Assembly (NCBI RefSeq): GCF_046097065.1
Contig: NZ_CP175563.1
Coordinates: forward strand, 1,798,001 to 1,862,000
Length of the DNA stretch: 64,000 nucleotides
From: Syntrophus buswellii
Lineage (GTDB): Bacteria; Desulfobacterota; Syntrophia; Syntrophales; Syntrophaceae
Direction of reading: 5' to 3'
The notes beneath the pieces were generated by a model. The model saw only the letters and a program-made list of their open reading frames with translations, was not told the origin of the DNA and made no database searches. Below are positions 8,827 through 16,100 of this stretch, one piece after another. A program made the position numbers and the translations under genes. Each line of letters opens with the position of its first letter. The stretch's first letter is position 1.

Positions 8827-9285
8827 TCAATCAAAGCCCAAATAGGGCATCGGAGGCAAATAGCCACTGTTCTCCCACATCCTCGCCGCTTCCGAGATGG
8901 AGATCCCCTCTGGTTGGCAACGCTCACCGTCATGCTCTCGCGGCCGCAGCATACGGCATCCATAGGGGCGTTCCTGCCAGGACAGTTCGCAACCGTTATC
9001 ATTGTGGAAGATGCAACCAGCCATCCGGTCACGATATTTGTAATGCGGACGAATCACCCGAGCCCTTATGTCTGAATCCAAGAGCAGGATTACACCGTAC
9101 TTGCAGCTGTTCAATGCCTCCATGACCGCCTCCGCGGACCCAAACTCCGAAGGCAGACAGTGTCCGGGCTGTATCTGACAGCATTTACCTCTGCAGCGCA
9201 CGCACATCTCGGTCTCCCGGTATCCTTCTTTCATTTCCCCGGCACTTACCGGATTCCCTGATAAAAATGAATGATCTTCGGCCAT
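8827..9285 (-). CDS. YkgJ-like cysteine-cluster protein
   Basis: 152 aa, with ten cysteines. The CVRCRGKCC arrangement (C28, C31, C35, C36, then C43) resembles the YkgJ/UPF0153 family, small proteins proposed to bind zinc or an iron-sulfur cluster. Further conserved-looking cysteines are C61, C91, C99, C110 and C123. Function in the family is unknown. A TTG start eight codons further upstream is possible, but ATG 9285 has an AAAGGA ribosome site about 9 nt before it and is preferred. It stands alone between the nfnB terminator and a gene-poor region. Confidence 0.65.
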   Translation of the reverse strand: MAEDHSFLSGNPVSAGEMKEGYRETEMCVRCRGKCCQIQPGHCLPSEFGSAEAVMEALNSCKYGVILLLDSDIRARVIRPHYKYRDRMAGCIFHNDNGCELSWQERPYGCRMLRPREHDGERCQPEGISISEAARMWENSGYLPPMPYLGFD

Positions 9286-9611
9286 GGTATGTTTGTCCTT
9301 TGCTGACAACAGCTTCTGAAATCGTGAGAACTCTTTTAAAGAAAAGAGGAGCCATGTAATACTTTATTAGGATCATCTGGTTGCTGAATTTTTTCCTTGA
9401 TTATGTTGAATCCGTTTTTCAATGACTTTATCTACCAAAGCGACGAAAAAATTGATCATTCACTTGATTTCTTAATGTTCGAGAATAGCTGTCATATTCA
9501 GTGAACAGCCCGATGTGGACCCTCATGCCGGTGGGTGTGGAAGGGGTTTGGAAGGCTGAAGAAGAGCCCCCCCGCCCACTCGATTAGCCATCATTCATTC
9601 GTTGGCTAACA
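9286..9611. other. Gene-free accessory DNA with two short inverted repeats
   Basis: No gene seen. CTCTTTT-aaag-AAAAGAG lies at 9331-9348, in the likely promoter zone of the cysteine-cluster gene. TTAGCCA/TGGCTAA (9584-9590, 9603-9609) lies directly after the stop of the 420-aa gene and may be a weak transcription-end hairpin, though it lacks a T-run. Confidence 0.5.
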
Positions 9612-10874
9612 TCAAATAGCCTCGCATACCTTAGTGAGAATCTCTTGCCGACTCTGCTCGTCTTGTTTTTGGAAAAATTCACGAATTTGCCTTTTTACGT
9701 CTTCCTTGTCAACCAGATCACACAAGGCCTCAATTGCTTCCTCTCCACCCCCCCCAAAAAACTGACCCCTCGGGTAACGCATGGTTTGGTGTGTCAATTC
9801 CAAAACCACCTTCAATGCACCATATTGTTTCTCTGCCTTTATCATACGCGCCACAGGCGGAATGAAACGATCGAGCACGTAAGGTAAATAACCCAAGCCC
9901 ATGAAAAAGCCGATTTCATGGAGTTTCTCATCGATGAGTTTATAATGCGCCGCATCATCAGATGGTGAGGTTTCTTCAAGTATCAATCTTGCTATGCCGA
10001 AAGTATTGATAATCTCAGTGAGCACTGCCTCGCGTCCAAGCATATTATCGGGAGTGACATGCCTATCCCAACATGGCGCATAGGGAAAGGACACGGGAAT
10101 AGGAGGCTTGTCTAACGGTGGGTAAACTAGTTCCTTATCCTGATCGGTAGTCATTTCTTTGTATGGAATGCGAATCCTGGTATAGTATCGCGCATTCGTC
10201 TCTGACGACATTTGGACACATACATCCTCGGCGCCTTCCGCATGAGCGCCGTAGCGACGGAATGGTTCATTGTTAAGCTGCAAAAGTGGATAATGAAATG
10301 TATTAGGGGACAGCCTGACTTTAAGCCGAAGGAAAATAGGAGGTGCCGCTGGTGCGGTGTAATCGATTTTCGTTTCTGGTTCACACTTTTCAACAATCAA
10401 ATTCATCTCAGGAACTTTTACGGCTCCACCACCTATATTCATCAGACAAAAGTTCAGTTCATTATCAGATACCGGATATTTGGGATTATATTCAGGCTCA
10501 CTGATTATAAGCTTAGGTACAGTCAATGCGCTTTTCGTCTCTTCGACCAATTTTACAACAGAGCCAATAAGAGCATTCAGACGGTCTACATCCTCGCCTA
10601 ATGCAGTCAGCCCATGAAGAAAATCATCGTCAGAACGTTGCATATCCTGTAGAAGTTCCAAAACATCCCCTATGCCCGGTCCGCCTGCAGCTCTTGACTT
10701 TAGTGCTTGTTTGACCGCTTTCGAAAGAATCGTGCCCACCAGGGGCACCGGTATTTTTTTTAGTTCCTCGCTGAGCAATTCAACTGCTGTTTCTTTGGCG
10801 GCTTCAGCCAAATCACGTGGAAATTTGGATAGTATTCCGTCGACTTGCTTTCGTGCTTCTGTGAGCCATTCCAT
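9612..10874 (-). CDS. Orphan 420-aa protein of unknown function
   Basis: I do not recognise a family. The N-terminal 130 residues are amphipathic and helical (LLQDMQRSDDDFLHGLTALG, then repeated leucine-rich helices), like a signalling or oligomerisation helical bundle. A middle part (about 130-240) looks beta-rich with NELNFCLMNIGGGAVKVPE, and the C-terminus is helical again. There is no signal peptide or clear membrane segment. The start is well supported by an AAGGAGG site before the ATG. The gene is single, flanked by A/T-rich noncoding DNA and next to tRNA-derived attachment remnants, so it looks like island cargo. A defence or stress role would be a guess. Confidence 0.6.
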   Translation of the reverse strand: MEWLTEARKQVDGILSKFPRDLAEAAKETAVELLSEELKKIPVPLVGTILSKAVKQALKSRAAGGPGIGDVLELLQDMQRSDDDFLHGLTALGEDVDRLNALIGSVVKLVEETKSALTVPKLIISEPEYNPKYPVSDNELNFCLMNIGGGAVKVPEMNLIVEKCEPETKIDYTAPAAPPIFLRLKVRLSPNTFHYPLLQLNNEPFRRYGAHAEGAEDVCVQMSSETNARYYTRIRIPYKEMTTDQDKELVYPPLDKPPIPVSFPYAPCWDRHVTPDNMLGREAVLTEIINTFGIARLILEETSPSDDAAHYKLIDEKLHEIGFFMGLGYLPYVLDRFIPPVARMIKAEKQYGALKVVLELTHQTMRYPRGQFFGGGGEEAIEALCDLVDKEDVKRQIREFFQKQDEQSRQEILTKVCEAI

Positions 10875-11520
10875 TTTCAGCCTCCTTGATAGGCATTTTG
10901 GGAATCTTGGTGCAAGAGATGGCTAATAATTAATATCCGAACTTCGCTTTTTTCCGATTTATTGTTACCATAATTAGGAATTTAAATTTTTTAAAATAAG
11001 TTTTATGTCTTATATTTTCATACATATAGCAATCTACGGAACTTCGAATATCATGGAAATAAGGACTAAAAGCGATCTTCTTAATTTATGGAAATTTTGT
11101 CAAAGATTGTCGTTCGAAATCAAGTAATTTTATCCATAGCGACGCGTAACTGACTAGAGGTGGTCTGGGTGGTCAATTTTGGGTTATCACAACCACCAGA
11201 CAAACTGTTTAAACTGTCTATCTGGATTCCATGGATCCCAATCCCACTATTGCCATAACTCCCAATCGAATTAACGCCAAAGAAATGAGTCAAAGAAATG
11301 ATTTCTATCCAATGTCAAAATTGATAAGCAACTATTTTTAGTTTTCTCTTTACGGCAATGAAATTGAATTCTGTAAGGAACACGATAGGCATCCGGAAAA
11401 ATCTTTCAAGGGTTCCTTCAACATCCGTCTCACCTCAGAACTTCATCAAATACTTGTGTAGCACGCCTTGTCGGAAGGGTTGACACTGAATAATTTTGTA
11501 TGATCGTCTGCATCGTTAAG
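10875..11520. other. A/T-rich noncoding accessory DNA
   Basis: No open frame with coding character or a ribosome site was found on either strand. The base composition is clearly more A/T-rich than the housekeeping blocks. It probably contains the promoter of the 420-aa gene and decayed island DNA. Confidence 0.5.
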
Positions 11521-11559
11521 TCCGCTCACCATGGGTTCGATTCCCATGCACTCCCGCCA
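11521..11559 (+). pseudogene. 3' fragment of a tRNA (Ser- or SelCys-like)
   Basis: A complete T-arm (CATGGG-TTCGATT-CCCATG, 11530-11548) is followed by an acceptor-like strand CACTCCC, discriminator G and CCA (11557-11559). A G discriminator with encoded CCA suggests tRNA-Ser or tRNA-SeC. The matching 5' half (GGGAGTG...) is not present upstream, so this is a remnant, as left by integration at a tRNA gene. Confidence 0.6.
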
Positions 11560-11651
11560 TTTATTCAATAATTTCAAAATATATTCTGGGCATGAAAAGA
11601 ACACGGAACGAACATGCTTTGCTGTGATTGGCCGAATTCGTCCTACGGCAT

Positions 11652-11690
11652 AAAAAAAAGAGAGTACGAATAATCCGTATCCTCTTTTTT
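11652..11690 (-). terminator. Minus-strand terminator next to decayed tRNA-Pro remnant
   Basis: On the minus strand, GAGGATACG pairs with CGTACTCTC with one mismatch and one wobble, followed by eight T. The order (tRNA 3' end, then terminator) copies that of the intact tRNA-Pro. Confidence 0.6.
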
Positions 11691-11718
11691 ATTGGTCGGG
11701 GCTGCTGGATTTGAACCT
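11691..11718 (-). repeat. Decayed third copy of the tRNA-Pro 3' end (old att site)
   Basis: TTGGTCGGGGC followed by GGATTTGAACCTG matches the first part of the flanking 49-bp att repeat, with two substitutions in between (CTGCT versus CGGCA), and then diverges. It is best read as a mutated attachment site from an earlier insertion. Confidence 0.6.
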
Positions 11719-11846
11719 GAATAACGTTGCAATATAATCTATCAATTTAAATATAAGTATGTAAAAAAAGATTTAGTGGCTATCTAGAGGCTTTCTAAGA
11801 ACATATGAGCCTCAATGGATCAAATACGCTCCTGAGACGTTAGTTC

Positions 11847-11884
11847 AAAAAACCCCGACGGATTTCTCCATTGGGGGTTTTTTG
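11847..11884. terminator. Terminator of the 75-aa gene
   Basis: The stem AAAAAACCCC/GGGGTTTTTT is symmetric and works on both strands. On the minus strand it lies just after the 75-aa gene. Confidence 0.75.
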
Positions 11885-11900
11885 ATAATGCAAGTTCAGA

Positions 11901-12128
11901 CTATTGGTTAATTATTTCTTTGATTATTTGTTCACATCCAGCCATGATTTCATCAAATACTACCGGGGGGACATCGAGTCCCAATTCTTCGAAATGCTTT
12001 TCGCCTTGAGTCTTAATTTCTTTCAACGTTGCCAGGGGGTCTTCGGTTGCCAAACATTCTCCGATAACATCGTTGAATGCCAGTATCATCTGCTTCTTCT
12101 GTTCTTTTTTCTTTTGCCTTTTATTCAT
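11901..12128 (-). CDS. Small hypothetical protein (75 aa)
   Basis: The protein has a very basic, lysine/glutamine-rich N-terminus (about residues 2-13) and an acidic helical remainder with two cysteines. No family is recognised. An AAGGAG site lies about 9 nt before the ATG and a terminator follows, so the gene looks real. It is the only gene between the decayed and the current tRNA-Pro attachment sites, so it may be the last survivor of an older element. Confidence 0.55.
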   Translation of the reverse strand: MNKRQKKKEQKKQMILAFNDVIGECLATEDPLATLKEIKTQGEKHFEELGLDVPPVVFDEIMAGCEQIIKEIINQ

Positions 12129-12223
12129 ATGAAGTATCTCCTTTGCCTTCTTATTAACATATCGTCTCCAAGGGACGAAATAAATTAAGCTGTTTGTTCA
12201 TATATTTTCCCCGATTTGATTAC

Positions 12224-12257
12224 AAAATAAAAAAAGGGCTATGGCATACCCATAACC
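12224..12257 (-). terminator. Probable original terminator of tRNA-Pro, now left of attL
   Basis: On the minus strand, GGTTATGG-gtatg-CCATAGCC is followed by a T-run. It lies just beyond the truncated tRNA-Pro copy, where the tRNA transcript would have ended before the element integrated. Confidence 0.7.
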
Positions 12258-12268
12258 TCTTGATAATA

Positions 12269-12317
12269 TTGGTCGGGGCGGCAGGATTTGAACCTGCGAC
12301 ATCCTGCTCCCAAAGCA
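12269..12317 (-). repeat. attL: truncated 3' end of tRNA-Pro(TGG)
   Basis: 49 bp identical to 22247-22295, covering the tRNA from the anticodon loop to the CCA end. Upstream of it a further shared segment (TAACCTCTTGAT) lies at the same distance as at attR. The sequence after 12317 diverges, so this copy is not a functional tRNA. Confidence 0.92.
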
Positions 12318-12499
12318 AATATTTTACCCCATCAAACCGTCTCGTACCATTTCAAAAATCCATTTATCAATTTCATATTCCCTTGACATTCAATAATTTA
12401 CAGCCTATATATCTTTTCATGACGGTTCAATCGGTACGCTGTTATGCATAAATATTTTGTACCCCGATTGTACCCCGAAAAATCTGCGGAGGTGACAGG

Positions 12500-13726
12500 A
12501 TGTCTCTTACCGACCTTGCAATCAAGAAACTGAAGCCGGAAGAAAAGAGATATGAAGTATCAGATCGAGGGGGGCTGTTCATCAGGATCAGTCCGACCGG
12601 ACATAAATCATGGATCTTCCGCTATCGCTTCGGAAGCGACAAAAAACCGCGACGGTTGACCTTTGGTGACTATCCGACGGTTTCACTGGCAAGAGTGCAT
12701 GAACTCCATGCAAAGGCGCTCCAGGACATCGACAAGGGAATTGACCCTGGGGCTGTTGTTCAGGAACAAAAAACCGCACACAAAGCAGCGCCGACATTTC
12801 AGGATCTTCTTGAAGAATTTTGGGAGAAGGAACTCTCGAAATCTCCGACGGCAGACGAAAGGAAACGTCTGGTTGTGAAAGACGCCCTCCCCTCTTGGGC
12901 GTCTCGGAAAGTCAAGTCCATAACCAGGCGGGACGCCGTGTTGCTGATTGATGATGTCAGAGAACGCGCTCCCGTTACCGCAAACCGATTGCAGGGCGTC
13001 CTTGTCCGGATGTTCAATTTTGCCAGTGAACGGGGAATTATCGACGCTTCCCCACTTGCCGGAATGCGACGCGGCAAGGAGAATTCAAGGGCAAGAATTC
13101 TAACCGATGAGGAAATCAAGATTCTTTGGAGTGCTCTTGATGGAGATAACAGAGAAATTGACTTTTTCTCTACAAGCAAGCTGGCTCTGAAAGCCATTCT
13201 CCTTTCCGGGCAACGACCGGGGGAAGTCCTGGGCATGACCCGCAACGAAATAGACGGCGATTTCTGGACCATTCCATCCGCGAGGACCAAAACGCGAGCA
13301 GAAAACCGGGTGCCGATTCTCCCCATGCTGGCGGATGTGATCGAACAGGCAAAAGCGATATCTGGCGATTCTCCTTATATTTTTCTTTCGTCACGAGGAA
13401 AAGGAGAGGACAGACCTTTGCGGGTCCAAACACTGGCGAACGCACTCCGGCGGCATACCGCTTCAATGGGTATTCCTGAAAGATTTACGCCTCATGACTT
13501 ACGGCGGACCCTTCGGACCAAACTTGCTGAGCTGGGCGTCTCTGATATGGTTGCCGAACAGATCTTAGGTCACAAGCTGCAAGGCGTAATGGGAATTTAT
13601 AATCGACATTCCTATGATATCGAGAAGAAACACGCCTTGGGCCTGTGGGAGCAGCGTCTCCGTGAAATCCTGGGAATTTCTGAAGCTGTTTCAAACGTCA
13701 TTCCCTTTGAGGTGCGCCATGGATGA
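12500..13726 (+). CDS. int: P4-type tyrosine integrase
   Basis: 408 aa. An N-terminal DUF4102 arm-binding domain (SDRGGLFIRISPTGHKSW, then the FGDYPTVSLA motif) is followed by a SAM-like core-binding domain (about 98-190) and the catalytic domain. The active-site residues are visible: R239 (GQRPGEV), H332 and R335 (PHDLRR), H358 (LGH) and Y367 (GIYNRH). It integrates DNA at tRNA 3' ends and lies about 180 bp inside attL, so it is the recombinase for this element. A GGAGG-like site precedes the ATG. Its 3' end overlaps the next gene by 8 nt. Confidence 0.96.
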   Translation: MSLTDLAIKKLKPEEKRYEVSDRGGLFIRISPTGHKSWIFRYRFGSDKKPRRLTFGDYPTVSLARVHELHAKALQDIDKGIDPGAVVQEQKTAHKAAPTFQDLLEEFWEKELSKSPTADERKRLVVKDALPSWASRKVKSITRRDAVLLIDDVRERAPVTANRLQGVLVRMFNFASERGIIDASPLAGMRRGKENSRARILTDEEIKILWSALDGDNREIDFFSTSKLALKAILLSGQRPGEVLGMTRNEIDGDFWTIPSARTKTRAENRVPILPMLADVIEQAKAISGDSPYIFLSSRGKGEDRPLRVQTLANALRRHTASMGIPERFTPHDLRRTLRTKLAELGVSDMVAEQILGHKLQGVMGIYNRHSYDIEKKHALGLWEQRLREILGISEAVSNVIPFEVRHG

Positions 13727-14357
13727 AGAAAAAAAACCGAGCCCGCATGAATTAGAAATGCTTTTACCCACTGAAGGGGCTGGTCATTCTGAGATGAAAC
13801 AGCTTTACGGCTGGACCTTCGATGAAGCCTGGGAAGCACATGAAGCTTGGGAAGCAGAAAATGGAACTCCGTTTGATGACCGAATAGATGACTTAAAAGC
13901 GGGGAAAATAACTTCAAAAAAGCTTGTACGGGGGCCGTTCTTTAGATGGCAGGGAGCACAAGAGCTTGTGGAACTTTATGAAGTATATCGGGCTGGAAAT
14001 AGATCTGCGATAATCGACGCTCTTTATGTCTGCTCTTTAAATTCTTTGCCAATTCCTTACTGGTGTGAAATGGCTTTCTTATCTTCTTACCGGCAGGTAA
14101 CACAGTTCAGAGCCAAAAGCTGGGATGATGTTTTCGGACGCCCTCACAAGAAAGGGACGCACCTTGCAACCAAAAGACAAGACCGCGAGAAAAGTCTTTC
14201 TGTTTATTATCGAATTAAGGAAATCAAGAGAGCGGACCCTTCCATTCCTATTGATGGATTTTTATTTGAAAAAGTCGGCAAAGAATTCGGTATTGGAGGA
14301 AAGACACTTACTGAGGAATATTATTACAAATGGAAAAATAAATTGAATAGTAAATAA
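13719..14357 (+). CDS. Integrase-coupled protein of unknown function (212 aa)
   Basis: The open frame extends back to 13614, but ATG 13719 has a GAGGTG site and overlaps the integrase stop by 8 nt, so the pair is translationally coupled. The first 60 residues are acidic (repeated EAWEAHEAWEAENG), the middle is a helical block (residues about 80-130) with conserved-looking tryptophans, and the C-terminal 50 residues resemble a DNA-binding helix-turn-helix (GKEFGIGGKTLTEEYY). Similar proteins occur beside integrases in other integrative elements, to my recollection, but no function is known to me. It could modulate excision. Confidence 0.65.
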   Translation: MDEEKKPSPHELEMLLPTEGAGHSEMKQLYGWTFDEAWEAHEAWEAENGTPFDDRIDDLKAGKITSKKLVRGPFFRWQGAQELVELYEVYRAGNRSAIIDALYVCSLNSLPIPYWCEMAFLSSYRQVTQFRAKSWDDVFGRPHKKGTHLATKRQDREKSLSVYYRIKEIKRADPSIPIDGFLFEKVGKEFGIGGKTLTEEYYYKWKNKLNSK

Positions 14358-14430
14358 TAACGATCACTTAATCATTCCCGCGAAAATCGAAAAACTTTCG
14401 GGAATACAATCAATATTCAATCCGCTACAT

Positions 14431-14463
14431 TGCCGTTCAGGTCATACTTGAACGGCATTTTTT
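14431..14463 (+). terminator. Terminator between the integrase unit and alpA
   Basis: TGCCGTTCA/TGAACGGCA stem, 9-nt loop, then TTTTTT. It separates the integration module from the downstream genes. Confidence 0.85.
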
Positions 14464-14499
14464 ATGCCGTGAATACAGCTTCCCGGAAAGGCAGTGGCG

Positions 14500-14694
14500 A
14501 TGGAGAGGAAATTAAGAAAAATTATTCGTTATCCAGTGGTTGAGAAAATGACTGGCCTATCGCGAGTAACCATCTGGAGGATGGTTAAAGCCGGTACGTT
14601 TCCTAAACCAATTCAGCTTGGCAGTGGAAGCGTCGGTTTTTTCGAGGATGAGTGTGTCGAATGGCAGGAAGAGAAAGCGGCCAGCAGAGGATAG
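14500..14694 (+). CDS. alpA: AlpA-family transcriptional regulator
   Basis: 64 aa from ATG 14500, which has GGAAAGG at a good distance; a GTG six bases earlier is possible. The sequence shows the AlpA/MerR-like helix-turn-helix layout: a short strand, the recognition helix region TGLSRVTIWRMVKAG, FPKPIQLG and a final W in the CVEWQ helix. In P4-like elements and phage-inducible islands, AlpA activates excision and downstream genes. Here it is the first gene after the integration module, where the master switch of an island normally lies. Confidence 0.88.
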   Translation: MERKLRKIIRYPVVEKMTGLSRVTIWRMVKAGTFPKPIQLGSGSVGFFEDECVEWQEEKAASRG

Positions 14695-14804
14695 CATGAC
14701 GATATACGGAAGAGATAGGCACCGCGAGCCGATAAGCCGGGAACCCCACGCCCGGTTTCTCTTCCATACTTTTTTGGTAGTGGGGAAAACGGATAGTGGG
14801 GACC

Positions 14805-15299
14805 ATGTCGAAAAAGCCAAACGACAATGGAATTGAGGGCGGCTTTGTATTCCTACCCTGGAAGGTTTTGAACTCTGAGGCATATAAAAATCTTTCAGGC
14901 AGTGCGGCAAAGATGCTTCCATATTTTCTTGGTAAATTACGAGGGAAGCAGCTCTCGAACTGGAAGGAACCAAGGCGATACCTTGAAACTTTCACTTTTT
15001 CTTATCCGGAGGCGGAACGGTATGGCTGTACGAGAAAAACATTCTCAAGAGTGATCGAAGAGCTTGAGGACGCGGGTTTTATCAAGTGCGTTGAGCATGG
15101 AGGCCTGAGGGGAAAGGGGAAGGGCTACAATAAATATCTCCTCTCAAGAGATTGGGAAAAACCTCCTAAACTTGCACCAGTACCAAAAAAGATCAAAAAA
15201 CAGGACATCATTAACGTGCAAACACAAAAACTCAGGAATGAGCTGGAAGCAAGCAAGGACATACGGATGAGCTTTTTTGACCAACTGGAAGGCAGATAA
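14805..15299 (+). CDS. Winged-helix protein, possibly replication or regulation
   Basis: 164 aa from ATG 14805; GTG 14796 is the alternative start. A central winged-helix segment (CTRKTFSRVIEELEDAGFIK, about residues 73-92) is preceded by a helix-rich part (SGSAAKMLPYFLGKLRGKQ) that resembles helix-turn-helix proteins found before replication genes in mobile elements. The C-terminal 50 residues are basic and lysine-rich. No primase or helicase motif is visible. It is the best candidate for an origin-binding or regulatory protein of the element, and the repeat-rich noncoding block that follows supports that only weakly. Confidence 0.55.
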   Translation: MSKKPNDNGIEGGFVFLPWKVLNSEAYKNLSGSAAKMLPYFLGKLRGKQLSNWKEPRRYLETFTFSYPEAERYGCTRKTFSRVIEELEDAGFIKCVEHGGLRGKGKGYNKYLLSRDWEKPPKLAPVPKKIKKQDIINVQTQKLRNELEASKDIRMSFFDQLEGR

Positions 15300-15520
15300 T
15301 CATAAGTGTCATTTCTCTACTTGTATAAGTAGATTTTTGTCCCTTGAAATGGTGATTTTCGGGGCCAAATCAGCCGATTTATAAGGGACATTTCTCTACT
15401 CCATTCTATCATTTAAAGGGGGTACCCTTTCCGGGTTTCCGGTCAAAGGTAAAAAAAAAGGTTTTAAGGGGTAAAAAACGCGGGCGCCCCGAAATTGAGT
15501 GATAAAAAAAGGAGATCACA
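15300..15520. repeat. Repeat-rich noncoding block in the element
   Basis: It contains a perfect inverted repeat TCTACTT-gtat-AAGTAGA (15316-15333), a 12-bp direct repeat CATTTCTCTACT (15310-15321 and 15389-15400) and an inverted pair GTCCCTT/AAGGGAC (15339-15345 and 15383-15389). Purine-rich homopolymer tracts follow. It may be an operator, origin or packaging site. Confidence 0.6.
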
Positions 15521-15694
15521 ATGTCAGAAGAGCAGAAAGAAGTGAAAGGCACATTCAAGTTTGACAAGGATACGAAGCGGTTTCATCGATTCCAGGTAGA
15601 GGTTGAAGGCGGCATAACTGGGAGCGTCTTTATTCCGAAGGATGCAGATATACCCAAGGTAATCACCATGGAATACACCAAGAAGCAAGCCTAA
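15521..15694 (+). CDS. 57-aa hypothetical protein
   Basis: A short gene with a strong AAAGGAG site 7 nt before ATG 15521 and a stop at 15692-15694, five bases before the HNH gene. The protein is charged and probably all-beta (GTFKFDKDTKRFHRFQVEVE, then GSVFIPKD), with no cysteines. Small proteins of this type commonly precede HNH/terminase modules. The function is unknown. Confidence 0.7.
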   Translation: MSEEQKEVKGTFKFDKDTKRFHRFQVEVEGGITGSVFIPKDADIPKVITMEYTKKQA

Positions 15695-15699
15695 GAGTA

Positions 15700-16050
15700 A
15701 TGGCAAATCGACCCCGAAAATACTGCTCATCATTCCCTTGCCGGAACATGGCAGAGCCCGGATCATCTTATTGCCTGGAGCATCGACCGGCCAGGTCACC
15801 AAAGGAAACAGACCCCTTTTATCTGTCGGTGGCATGGCGGCGATTCAGGACGTGGTATCTCGGGCAGCATCCGCTATGCGAACAGTGCGAACGTGAAGGC
15901 AGGCTGACCCCTGCGGCAATGGTGGACCATGTTGTCGAACTGAAGGACGGCGGCGACCGTCTATCTGAAGATAACGCGATGGCCTGTTGCTGGAAGTGCC
16001 ATGGGATCAAGACAGCAGCGGAGAAAAACAGACGAAAAAATCATCAGTAA
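15700..16050 (+). CDS. HNH endonuclease of the packaging module
   Basis: 116 aa. The N-terminal cysteine pairs and the C-terminal HNH/zinc-finger signature are visible: CEQCEREGRLTPAAMVDHVV, then LSEDNAMACCWKCHGIKT. HNH proteins beside the terminase of HK97-like phages stimulate cos cleavage by the terminase. Its position directly before terL fits that role and suggests a cos-type packaging strategy. The ribosome site is weak; the start was set by the spacing from the previous stop. Confidence 0.88.
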   Translation: MANRPRKYCSSFPCRNMAEPGSSYCLEHRPARSPKETDPFYLSVAWRRFRTWYLGQHPLCEQCEREGRLTPAAMVDHVVELKDGGDRLSEDNAMACCWKCHGIKTAAEKNRRKNHQ

Positions 16051-16100
16051 TCTAGCGTAGATAACCGCGTGGGTAGTCAAACAGTGAGTTAATTTGAAAA

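Noticed and set aside
9584..9609. Possible integron attC site (GTTGGCTAAC next to an inverted repeat)
   Set aside because: Only a 7-bp inverted repeat is present; the paired R/L boxes and overall attC fold are missing and no integron integrase is seen.
12194..12451. An 85-aa frame across attL, and a similar one at 22160-22525
   Set aside because: Both read through the tRNA-Pro 3' end (the GAAGFEPATSCSQS peptide is the translated tRNA), a known artefact of tRNA sequences.
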